A stretch of DNA of 64,000 nucleotides from Platanthera guangdongensis (taxonomy: Eukaryota; Streptophyta; Magnoliopsida; Asparagales; Orchidaceae), in NCBI GenBank assembly GCA_039583875.1, contig CM077153.1:64860482-64924481 (forward strand), given 5' to 3'. Positions 22,206 through 31,270 of the stretch are shown in pieces. Position 1 is the stretch's first letter, and each line of letters begins with the position of its first letter. A program made the position numbers and the translations under genes. Under the pieces are notes generated by a model. It worked only from the letters and a program-made list of their open reading frames with translations. It was not told where the DNA came from and searched no databases.

Positions 22206-22930
22206 ATGTTATTTTATTTTTTGTATCCCCGTGGAGTCGTCGCATGTGTTTAGAATATCATCAACATAAACAAGGAGTACTGCAGTGCTTGTTGATTGAT
22301 GACGAGTGAAGAGGGAAAAGTCAGCCGAGATTTGTATAAATCCAACTTCACGCACAACCTTGTTGAACTTGTCAAACTAAGCGCGAGGAGACTATTTGAG
22401 ACCCTATATAGATTTTTTGAGATGATATACACGAGACTCCCCCGTGGTCTCAAACTCAGGAAGTTGATGTATATAAACAGTTTCGAGTAGATAGTCATTG
22501 AGAAAGACATTTTTAATTTCTAATTAGTGCAAGGTCACTGTCGATGCACGGCCAAGGAGATCAGGACCCGAATAGTATTTAACTTGACAACCTGTGAGAA
22601 GGTTTCTTCATAGTCAAGGTCTTATTGTTCAGTGAAGCCCCAGGCCACGAGGCGAGCTTTTAAGCATTCAACAGTCCCATCAGGAGCATGTTTGATAAGG
22701 AAGACTCACTTGCAACTGACACAAGATTGGCTGAGAGGAAGAGTAACTAGATCCCAGGACTGGTTAGCCCATAGGGTAGTCATTTCCTCATCCATGGTAG
22801 CACGCCACCCCGGACGGTGTAGAGCCTCCTGCAAAGAGTTAGAAATAGAGATGGAGGAAAGAGAGAGGGAAAATTTGAGGAGTGGCGGAGAGAGGCAATG
22901 TAATGATACACAATTCGTCAATGGATGAGT
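22206..22930 (-). pseudogene. Copia-B reverse transcriptase, N-terminal half
   Basis: Broken across several frames. Readable blocks are 'HRPGWRATMDEEMTTLWANQ' and 'SWDLVTLPLSQSC', 'VFLIKHAPDGTVE', 'DLDYEETFSQVVKLNTIRVL', and a damaged 'AFLNG' and catalytic region near 22250-22510. Comparison with Copia-C RT, which is nearly intact, makes the assignment secure. Multiple stops make it inactive. Confidence 0.75.
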
Positions 22931-23980
22931 TGTAGAGGTTGATGATGAATCGACGGGCCGCAGGATATCGCTGGTGGTAGGGAGTTGTTGTATGGCATCA
23001 TTCTTGGATGAACAATGATGAGTATAGACATGAAGAGGTGGGCGAAGGAGTTCTGGCTCCGGGAGCGACAGAGGAGGAAGAGAGAGAGAGGCGGAGTTAT
23101 GGCAGGGACAGCGGGACGATCGACAGGGGCAGGTGAAGGTGGAGACGGTGTGGAAGGAGAGTAGTAGAATAGTTGATCCTCAAGGAAGGTGACATCAGCC
23201 GAGACAATCAGTTTGTCATTAGTAGGAGAGTAGCAGACAAACCGCTTTTGAGTCCGGGAGTAGCCAACAAACACGCACTTGGTAGCGCGAGGAGCAAGCT
23301 TGTCAGTGGGCGGACCGATTGTGTGAACATAACATGTACAACCAAAGACACGAGGCACAAGCGAGAACGGATACGTAGAAGGAAAAAGAGAGCAAACGGA
23401 GACGTAAAATCAGCACGGAGGACATGCGATTGATGAGATGACAGGCAATAGAAACAGCAAATTTTTAATATTGTGTAGGCACATGCATTTGAAATATAAG
23501 TGACCGGGCGACATCAAGGAGGTGACGATTTCTTCGCTCGGCCACACTGTTTTGTTGTGGGGTATAAGCACACGAGATTTGATGTATAATTTCAAGCTCG
23601 GTACATAAATTTGAGAAGGTGTGGCTAGAATATTCACGTACATTGTTAGTGCGAATTATTTTTAAGGTAGCGGAGAACTGCGTACGCGTCTCAGTAATAA
23701 AGAACGAAACACGGGGGTAAGTTTAGAACGATCATGAAGTAGATATAACCAGGTAAGACGCGAGTAATCATCAATAAAGGTTATAAAGTAGTGATACTCA
23801 AAAACACTGGGAACTTTGTAGGGTCCCTAGATATCAGAATGAACTAGATAAAACAGAGTATCACTCCGAGTACAGTTTGAAGAAAAAGAAGTGTGATGTT
23901 GTTTGTCATAGACACAAGATTCACAAGTAAATTCTTGCAATGAAACATCAGGGAAAACCTTATTGAGAATCAGGAGGGCG
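22918..23980 (-). pseudogene. Copia-B integrase (C-terminal part, uninverted)
   Basis: 'PRVFGCTCYVHTIGPPTDKL', 'KCVFVGYSRTQKRFVCYSP' and 'KLIVSADVTFLED' come from the C-terminus. Upstream are pieces of the core and the zinc-binding motif 'CESCVYDKQHHTSFSSNCT' followed by 'LVHSDI' with the catalytic Asp. The reading line is cut at about 23980 where Copia-B leader sequence in the opposite orientation begins. The last 262 bp (23719-23980) are present again, inverted, at 39776-40035. Confidence 0.8.
23719..23980 (-). repeat. Inversion breakpoint duplication S2, left copy
   Basis: The integrase segment from CTCCTGATTCTC (- strand) to CTAAACTTA. The same segment lies on the + strand at 39776-40035. 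It marks one staggered break of the Copia-B inversion. Confidence 0.8.
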
Positions 23981-24391
23981 ATCTTTGTTTTTTCTACCTG
24001 CCTCCCCTCTTCCTGTGGATCCACTCATCCCTCCTTTCCTTCCCCCTGCTGATTTTATAGCTTCTTCTTGGGCCCCACTGTCCTCTCTGCTCGTCGCGGA
24101 CTGTTGCTAGCCGCATGTTACCGCTTCTCCTCTCAGGTCGCGTGCTGGGATTTCTGCCCGCTGCGAGCTCTTCCGGCCTCGACCATTCTTGTCATGGCGT
24201 CAAGGCAAACCAAGGCGAGCGTCAGGCACCTGGAAACTTAGGCAACAAGGCGGACTCCTAGGAGACAATAAGGCGAGCAAGTCGCAATGAGACAACCATA
24301 TATTTAAAAAAAAAAATTAAGACAGATTTTAGATAGCGGTTATTATAATAAACGTTGTCTAAAGTCTGTTAGGCAGACTATACACTGTGGT
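23978..24391 (+). repeat. Inversion breakpoint duplication S1, left copy
   Basis: Copia-B leader (GCGATCT, ... GTGGATCCACTCATCC, ... CTTCTTCTTGGGCCCCACTG, ... CCATTCTTGTCATG) plus the left end of the hAT element up to CACTGTGG. It is repeated in the opposite orientation at 40038-40448. Confidence 0.82.
24175..24182. repeat. hAT target site duplication, left
   Basis: GGCCTCGA, matching 7 of 8 bases of GGCCTCGT at 37700-37707. An 8-bp duplication is the hallmark of hAT insertion. Confidence 0.65.
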
Positions 24392-24600
24392 TTTTTTAAA
24401 AACCGCAGTGTATAGTCTGAACGACGGTGGTTATTATAATAACCGCTGTCTAAACTCTACCAGGCAGACTATACACTATGGTTGTTATAAAAACCGCAGT
24501 GTATAGTCTGTCTGACAGCCTTTAGACAATAGTTATAATAATAATCACTGTCTAAAGTCTGCATATATAGTTTGAAAGACAGCGGTTATGTCTAAAGTTG
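24330..24600. repeat. Subterminal palindrome array, left
   Basis: Repeated hairpins with arms such as ACTATACACTG(T/C)GG - AT-rich loop - CCGCAGTGTATAGTCTG, and GGTTATTATAATAACCGCTG. At least four palindromes in 270 bp. The core ACCGCAGT recurs at the right end. Confidence 0.85.
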
Positions 24601-25429
24601 TTTTTTTAAAACTTTGAAAGATAGTTTACCAACACAGCCATATAGGTATTATACATGAATCATACATTCGTACCATGAATCATGATATCTCAATAGTCAA
24701 TACAAGTTTAATTAAGCAATAAGCACCCAGGTTCTGTTACTTCAGATTAACTTTACATACTAGCTTCAGACTTCAGAGTTCAAACTTCAGAGTTCAGAGT
24801 TCATAGTAAGAAAAATGAATCAGAAATACAGGTTCTTCACCTTCTTCTCAATACAGATTTTGCGTTAATTAAGCATACAATTTAATTAAGCACGCAAATA
24901 TCTAAATACAGTTTCTCAATATAGACTTCAGACTTCAGAGTAAGAAATAACAATCACACATATATAGGATGACTTCCCCAAGCCAACAACAGTTCTTCTG
25001 TTACTTATGTAGTATAATTTAAACTATGTATCCATGAATCATTATATCCAAATACTCAAGAACAAACAACAAAAAATTCCAATGAAAAGAGAGAAAAATT
25101 CCCCCCATTACATGTTAAATGTCGAGTTTACATGCACCAAACATTTGGGCAAAAAGGTTGTTCACTTGTTCTGTAGTATAATTTACACTTATCTATGAAT
25201 CATGACATCTCAAAACTCAAGAAAAATGAATCAGAAAATTGAACACAAGAATATCATAGTATTATAGTCAAAACCAAAATGTCATCATCAATTCACCATT
25301 CATCGTAGATTTTTTTGAGTATTAATAATTTTAACCAGAAAAGTGAACCAGAAAAATGAACTAAAATGAATAATAATTTTAACAAAACTTTAAAGTTTAA
25401 ACAATCATAAAATGATCAAATAAAATCAT
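24601..25429. other. AT-rich 3' region of the hAT element
   Basis: No coding similarity. Short direct repeats of the CTTCAGA/GTTCAGAG type occur at about 24765-24810 and again at 24925-24945. Probably non-coding sequence between the transposase and the palindrome array. Confidence 0.45.
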
Positions 25430-25797
25430 CATCTACTAAGTCGTCTTTGACATTACTTGTGCTCGATTGGTTTGTGGTACTCGTAATTTGTCCATAATTA
25501 TCATCAATATCTTCACAATCATTGTCAAATCTAAAATGTTCTAAATCTTCATCCCCTTCAACTATAAGTTAAAAATTAGCTTCAACTCTACTTCGTAAAT
25601 TTCAAGCCTCAGTCTCAATAGCACTTTCTACAGCTTCTCATGTGAGATTATTATCATCAAAAACTAAAGCAACATCTGGTTTGTTCATCATCCACTCACT
25701 ACTCCAATCTAGCTCATCAAACACTAAAGAGTGGTAATTTCTTCCTTTTTCACGTCTTTCGTGTAATCATGCTGGTAGACGACGATTATATTTGATG
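25430..25797 (-). pseudogene. hAT transposase, C-terminal exon part
   Basis: Reading from 25797 down gives 'KYNRRLPA', a stop, 'LHERREKGRNYHSLVFDELD' and 'SEWMMNKPDVALVFDDNNLT', which is the region after the hAT dimerisation motif in plant hAT proteins. It joins exactly to '...HQMFNDLVYI' at 31276 once Copia-C and one copy of its target duplication are removed. Two or more stops lie in it. An acidic tail follows toward 25430. Confidence 0.75.
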
Positions 25798-25965
25798 TGT
25801 AAAAAGAGTCCAAATCTTATGTATATTGATTGAGTATGTAAATACAATGAGAGAATACAAATATATAGGAGAGAGAGAAAACAAATCCTATACAAGATGT
25901 GGGACTAAAGGAGAAGAAGCATAAATGGGTCAAAACATGGGCCCAATACAAGGATTATTCTAACA
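25798..25965 (-). repeat. Copia-C 3' LTR
   Basis: TGTAAAAAGAGTCC to TTATTCTAACA, 168 bp. It matches 31105-31270 apart from a GAGT insertion, an AA deletion and a few substitutions. The adjacent polypurine tract is - strand TTGCGGGGGAG (25966-25976). Confidence 0.93.
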
Positions 25966-26626
25966 CTCCCCCGCAAGCTGCAGCGTACCAATCGTATGCA
26001 CCAAGTTTGGACAAGCATTGATAGAAGGATGCTTTGGAAAGAGCCTTTGTGAGGACATCCGCAACTTGTTTCGTCCCTGGAACATGCTTTAAATCGAGCT
26101 TCTTCATTTGAACTTTCTCTCGAACGAAGTGGCAATCGACTTCAATGTGCTTCGTTCTTTCGTGGAAGACTGGGCTCTTGGCGATATGTATAGCCGCTTG
26201 GCTATCACAAAGAAGGAGAGCAGGAGAAGGTAATTTTACACCCAGATCAGTGAGAAGACTTTCAAGCCATGTTAGTTCGGATACAACAGATGTCATTGCG
26301 CGGTATTCTGCCTCAGCTGATGAGCGAGCAACAACCGCTTGTTTCTTGCTTCTCCATGTAACCAAATGTCCTCCAAAGTATGTGCAGAAACCACTAGTAG
26401 ACCGCCGGTCATCAAGAGAGCCTGCATAGTCTGCATCAGAGTATGCCACTAAGGTAGGAGCAGACGAGAAAGTCCAGTACACAAGTCCTTGACCCGGGGC
26501 TGTTTTTAAGTACCTCAGAATGCGTTCAACCGCCAGAAGATGAGACTTGCGAGTAGAGTGCATGTAGCGACTGACAAGACCAACAGCAAAGGAAATATCT
26601 GGTTTGGTAACAGTAAGATAGATCAA
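25955..26626 (-). pseudogene. Copia-C RNase H
   Basis: A 223-codon open frame, continuous with RT except for one frameshift at about 26625. Motifs: 'MIYLTVTKPDISFAVGLVSR', 'VAYSDADYAGSLDDRRST' (first catalytic Asp), 'TWRSKKQAVVARSSAEAEYR' (Glu), 'LLCDSQAAIHIAKSPVFHE' (Asp), 'RTKHIEVDCHFVREKVQ', 'VADVLTKALSK'. All catalytic residues of the copia RNase H are visible. The last codons enter the LTR. Confidence 0.92.
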
Positions 26627-27470
26627 CTTTCCAACAAGTCGTAGATAATATTCAGGTTCTGGAGAAGAAGATCCGAGTCAGAAGCCTGAGCACATAGCTT
26701 GTGGTTTACATCCATGGGGGTATCACATGGCTTACACCCTAAGAGACCAGCATCATGAAGAAGATCAATACAGTACTTTCGTTGAGATAGAATAAGGCCG
26801 TCCGGTCGTCTGGCAACCTCAAGACCCAGAAAGTATCGCAGAGTTCTGAGGTACTTTGTCTGAAAGGCCGAGTTCAGATGAACTTTGACGGCATGTATCC
26901 CTTGTGAGTCATCTCCTGTGATGATGATGTCGTCAACATATACTAACAGAAGGACCGTCCCTGATGGTCGGTGACGAGTGAACAGCGAGAAGTCAGCCGA
27001 GCTTCGAGTAAAGCCGACATCTTGAAGGACCTTACTGAATTTCTCAAACCAGGCCCGTGGAGATTGTTTGAGACCATACAGAGCCTTAAGAAGGCGGCAA
27101 ACCTGAGACTCCCCCGTGGTCTCAAACCCGGGCGGTTGTTGCATGTAGACCGTCTCCTGGAGATCCCCATTTAAGAAAGCATTCTTGATATCGAGCTGAA
27201 AGATAGGCCACTGGCGATGAACAGCGACAGAGAGGAGGACCCGAACGGTATTGAGCTTGGCGATCGGAGAAAAGGTTTCCTCATAGTCGAGCCTCTGTTG
27301 CTGGGTGAAGCCGCGAGCTACAAGGCGAGCCTTCAGACGGTCTATCGTCCCATCAGCAGCATGTTTGATGACAAAGACCCACTTGCACCCCACCGGTTTC
27401 TGACCCGGAGGGAGGGGTACAACGGTTCATGTCTGGTTAGCCCAGAGAGCAGACATCTCCTCTTCCATGG
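26623..27470 (-). pseudogene. Copia-C reverse transcriptase
   Basis: The open frame 26623-27393 covers almost the whole domain: 'GCKWVFVIKHAADGTIDRLK', 'ARLVARGFTQQQRLDYEETF', 'SPIAKLNTVRVLLSVAVHRQ', 'FQLDIKNAFLNGDLQETVYM' with the first catalytic Asp, 'LYGLKQSPRAWFEKF', 'LLVYVDDIIITGDD' with the Asp pair, 'YFLGLEVARRPDGLILSQRK'. Downstream, a frameshift within 'SDLLLQN' throws the end out of frame with RNase H. The catalytic set is complete. The N-terminal few residues reach to about 27470 in the linker. Confidence 0.92.
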
Positions 27471-27614
27471 CTGCCCGTCAGCCAGGATGTTGAAGCGCCT
27501 CCTGCACAGAGTTAGGAACAGAAATCGAAGAGAGAGAAGTAGCAAAGATGTGCAGAGGTGGAGAAAGGCGATGAAGAGAGACGTAGGCTTCCAGAGGATG
27601 GGCAGTGGAGGGCG

Positions 27615-28523
27615 TTACCTGATCAGAGGGACGCGAAGTGTCCATGGCAGAGGTCGGCGGCAGAGGGGCAACGGAGCTGGGAGGGCAACGGAGCTGGGAG
27701 GGCGACGAGTGTAGACACGGATAACGGGTGGTTTGGTGGTAGAAGTAACGGGGGGAGGGGAGAGTGGTGGTGGTGGTGGAGTAGCAGGAATAACGGAACG
27801 GGGTAAGGGCGGCGGAAGAGGAGTTGGTGATAGTGCAGATGGGGACGGAGCAGGGAAGAACGGTTCGTCTTCCCTGAATGTAACGTCAGCAGAAAAGGTG
27901 ACCTTGCAGGTAGCGGGTGAGTAACAAACATAGCCCTTCTGGGTGCGGGAGTAGCCAACAAAGATGTGTTTCGCCGCCCTGGGATCCAATTTATCTGAGG
28001 AGGGCCCAAGGCAGTGGACATAGCAGGTGCTTCCGAAGATACGGGGCGAGAGAGGGAAATCCGGAGTGGAGGGAAACAATATGCTAAAAGGAGTCGCATA
28101 ATTGAGGACAGAGGAAGGGAGGCGATTGATGAGAAAGCAGGCAGTGGAGACCGCAAAGTTCAAGTAGGCCTTCGGAACATGCATTTGGACCATGAGGGAG
28201 CGGGCAACATCGAGTAAATGGCGGTTCTTGCGTTCGGCAACCCCATTTTATTGTGGGGTATAAGCGCAAGAGGTTTGATGGAGAATTTCGTATTCCGAAC
28301 ATAAGGTGGTAAAGTCGTGGCTGGTGTATTCACGAGCATTATCAGTACGGAGAGTTTTGAGGGTGGTATGGAATTGCGTCCGGGTCTCGAGGACAAATGC
28401 CCGAAACACCCGGGGAAGCTCGGAGCGTTCGCGGAGTAAGTAGAGTCACGTGGTGCGTGAATGATCATCAATAAAGGTGAGAAAATAACGAAAATCACAT
28501 ATACTAAGAATTTGAAATGGTCC
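27615..28523 (-). pseudogene. Copia-C integrase core and C-terminus
   Basis: After 'HSDI' (stop at Trp) come 'FLTFIDDHSR', 'LRTDNAREYTSHDF' (second catalytic Asp) and 'NGVAERKNRHLLDVARSLM' (Glu, a stop just before it). The open frame 27615-28193 then gives 'VPKAYLNFAVSTACFLINRL', 'FGSTCYVHCLGPSSDKLDP', 'HIFVGYSRTQKGYVCYSP' and 'VTFSADVTFREDEPF'. A long Pro-rich tail leads to RT. A few stops; otherwise well preserved. Confidence 0.88.
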
Positions 28524-29340
28524 TCAAATATCCGAATGAACAAGATCAAAAGGAGCCGCACTCCGAGTACAATGCGAAGGAAACGAAGAACGTGGCTGTT
28601 TGCCGAGAATACATGAATCACACTGAAAAGAAGTAAAAGAAAGGTCGGGAAGAGCCCGCTGGAGAACTGGCAGAGGGGCATGACCAAGTCGGCGATGCCA
28701 GGCAGTGGAGGAGACGGAAGACAGAGCGATGGGAGAGTCATCGAGAAGGTAGAGCTCATTCCGCAGCCGGCCTTTACCAATAGTAGTCTGCGTCCGCCGA
28801 TCCTGTATAACAAATGAAGAGGAAGTGAATATAACATAACAATCCAAGTCACTTGTAAGACGCCCAACAGAGAGTAAGTTAAAAGGGGAACTCGGAACAT
28901 GAAGAGCCGAGCGAAGAGGGAGGGATGGGTGGATAGAAAGATCGGCCAAGCCGGAGACAGGAACCAGCGCCCCATTGGCCACGGTGATGGACTTCGGATA
29001 AGGAGAATCCGAGTACTGCGCAAGCCGTTGCGAAGTGATGTGATGAGTGGCGCCAGAGTCCACAATCCAACCCGGGCTGTGGGAGAGACAAGCAGTACCT
29101 GTGTGGGAGACGGAGGCGACGGAGGCCGAGGGGGGGGTTGAGCAGACCCTGGAGATGCTGGAGCTGAACACGGACGGTCTCGAGATCCGGAAGAGTAGCG
29201 TCAGTAACAGCAGAAGCCGTCGGGCGAGGGGGGTAGCCGAGTTTCTTGTAACAAGTCGCCTCAAGATGGTCATCTTTCCCGCAGAAGGAGCACTTTGGCC
29301 GGCCACGGCCTCCACGGCCACGGCCCCGCGAGCCCGACCG
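28524..29340 (-). pseudogene. Copia-C zinc knuckle, protease and integrase N-terminus
   Basis: Zinc knuckle 'CSFCGKDDHLEATC' (C-x2-C-x4-H-x4-C) at about 29240-29285. Protease 'VDSGATHHITSQRLAQYSDS' with the D-S-G active site, 'SITVANGALVPVSGLADL' and 'PFNLLSVGRLTSDLDCYVIF'. Pre-integrase zinc region 'WHRRLGHAPLPVLQ' and 'CDSCILGKQPRSSFPSHC', then 'FDLVHSDI' with the first integrase Asp. The knuckle and protease lie in different frames, so at least one more indel is present. Confidence 0.9.
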
Positions 29341-30109
29341 TCCCCCCCCCCCCCCCCCGAGTAGAAGTGGGAGGAGATGGTAAGAGCGAAGGGGCATGCT
29401 GAAGGAGAGCCGGTGGAGAAGGAGCAGGAGGATCTGGAGGAGGCGAAACCCGGAGAATCATGAAGCAGACATCCGAGAAAGAGGGTGTAGTAGGAGCGGC
29501 CAGGACCTGAGCACGAAGACTGTGAAGATGAGAAGGAAGGCGAGCCATAAGGATGGCAATGCAAGCAGCTTCCTTCTGAGCCCGCTGAGCAGCATGATCA
29601 GTGGTGGGCGGCTGGTGCTGGATCCAGGCTTCAGCGAGAGTTTTAGCCCGAGCGACAAACGAGGTCATATCTGAGGCGCCGCCAGTGTCGAGAGTGAAGA
29701 GATCAGTGAGGATGTCATAAAGATGCTGGAGGCTGTCGCGGCCAGAATACAAGAATTGAAGCTCATCCCACATAGTCTTGGCGGTGTCGTGGTACATAGC
29801 CATTTGATACGGCTCACCATCCAAGGAGTGCAGAATCCAAGTCTGAACACGGCCGTCATTACGAAGCCAATCATCCGTAATAGGAGAAGGAGGTGCCTGA
29901 GTAAGGTGCGGCAGAAGGCCCTTAGCCTGGAGAACCCGCCGAACAGAATGCACCCAAGGAATAAAGTTCTTCTTGCCAGAAAGAGAGATGGTAGTTATCC
30001 GGAGCTCGTCACGGAGTTCGACAGAACAGGCCGGGCGGTCTGGAGGACAGGCCGGATGGACAGGGGGCGGGCTGTCGGCCGAGCTGGGAGAAGTGCCAGA
30101 GGAAGTCAT
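29270..30109 (-). pseudogene. Copia-C gag
   Basis: Starts 'MTSSGTSPSSADSPPPVHPA', then 'ELRDELRITTISLSGKKNFI', 'WVHSVRRVLQAKGLLPHL', 'TWILHSLDGEPYQMAMYHDT', 'MWDELQFLYSGRDSLQHLYD', 'ARAKTLAEAWIQHQPPT' and 'AILMARLPSHLHSLRAQVL', a UBN2-type copia gag. A run of 17 G (coding strand; 29342-29358) ends the domain, and the frame after it no longer matches the zinc knuckle, so slippage in the run has caused a frameshift. The ATG at 30109 is the first Met of the conserved frame. Confidence 0.88.
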
Positions 30110-31091
30110 GGAGACAAGCCGCAGCCCTTAGACGACCAGGGAAGACCGCCGCGGATGGAGCAAGAGACTGCGCGACAAGGCCGCGTCGAGGAGGACAGGG
30201 GACCGTGACCTAGAGAGCGGGAAGGGAAAAGAACAGGGCCGCACGGTCACAATGGCACCAGCGATCAGTCAGAGCGCGACTGATATGCGGAGAGAAGTGG
30301 TCGCAACGGATAAGATACCGCATGGTCAAGAGGTAAAAGCACAAGCGGCTGGAAGAGGCCGCGACCAAAAGGCGGAGCGACCAGGAGAAGCGCCGGGCAG
30401 AGACAAGTCACGCCGGACTGAGACAAGTCGTAGCGGGCAGAGACAGAGGCGGGCGACCAGGAGACGAGCAGGAGATCGCGACCAAGATGCAGGCGAGGAG
30501 ACAGCCCGCACGGTCAGGCAGATCTTAGCAGCGGACAGAGAAAGAGGCCGCGACGAGTAGAGAGGCCGCAGCGGACAGAAAAGAGGCCGCAGGCAAGACA
30601 GGCCGCGAACAAGCAAAGAGCAAAGGAGCGGACTGACGAGAGGCCGCGACGAGTAGAGAGGCCACAGCGGACTGATAGGAGGGTGGTCCCACGGAGAGAA
30701 AAAAGGCTATAAAAGCAAGAGAGGGGGGGAAGGTGGATCCACGGAGAGAAAAAGTAGCAGAAAGAAGCGGACTGAGAGGGCAGGCCGCAGGGCAGCGCGG
30801 ATAGAAAGGAACAGTCCGCGAAGAACAAGCCGCGGGAGGAAGACCGCGAGAGAAATTACACAGTGCGGTCAGACGTCGGCAGACCGCGAGAATCGGAACC
30901 TCGCTCTGAAAAACCGGATCAACAGGTGAGGGTTGTCTTGTCATATAAACAGATCAAACCAGAGTGGATTGGGCGATGTGGGACTATTATTAAAATCCCC
31001 CCTCGCTCATAGCATGGATTGACCGGACAGAACCGGGATACAAAGCTCATGGGCGGACCGGACGGAACCGGACAGAAACTGGATGGAACCT
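30110..31091 (-). other. Copia-C 5' leader
   Basis: About 980 bp of untranslated leader between primer-binding site and gag, rich in AGAGGCCGC(G/A) and GCGACGAG words in degenerate tandem copies (30330-30800). Open frames here on both strands are compositional and not supported. Confidence 0.7.
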
Positions 31092-31104
31092 CCCTCTGAT
31101 ACCA
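31092..31104 (-). promoter_or_regulatory. Copia-C primer-binding site
   Basis: TGGTATCAGAGGG on the - strand directly inside the 5' LTR; complementary to Met tRNA. Confidence 0.9.
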
Positions 31105-31270
31105 TGTAGAAAGAGTCCAAATCTTATGTATATTGATTATGTAAATACAATGAGAGAATACAAATATATAGGAGAGAGAGAAAAAACAAATCATATACAA
31201 GATGTGGGACTAAAGGAGAAGAAGCATAAATGGGCGAAAACATGGGCCCAATACAAGGGTTATTCTAACA
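31105..31270 (-). repeat. Copia-C 5' LTR
   Basis: TGTAGAAAGAGTCC to TTATTCTAACA, 166 bp, the partner of 25798-25965. Confidence 0.93.

Larger units (their letters stand above)
25798..31270 (-). mobile_element. Copia-C: complete Ty1/copia element in the hAT transposase
   Basis: A 5.47-kb element with all domains on the - strand, LTRs at 25798-25965 and 31105-31270, a primer-binding site and a polypurine tract. Flanks TGATG (25793-25797) and GGATG (31271-31275) form a 5-bp target duplication with one mismatch. LTRs differ by about five substitutions and two small indels. A few frameshifts and stops inactivate it, but it is much better preserved than its relatives Copia-B and Copia-E. Confidence 0.93.

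Noticed and set aside
28899..29364. + strand frames opposite Copia-C gag and protease
   Set aside because: Shadows of the - strand coding sequence, which has clear zinc-knuckle and protease motifs.
30252..30944. Several Arg/Ala- or Ser/Leu-rich frames in the Copia-C leader on both strands
   Set aside because: They follow the GAGGCCGCGA-type repeats of the untranslated leader; no family resemblance.
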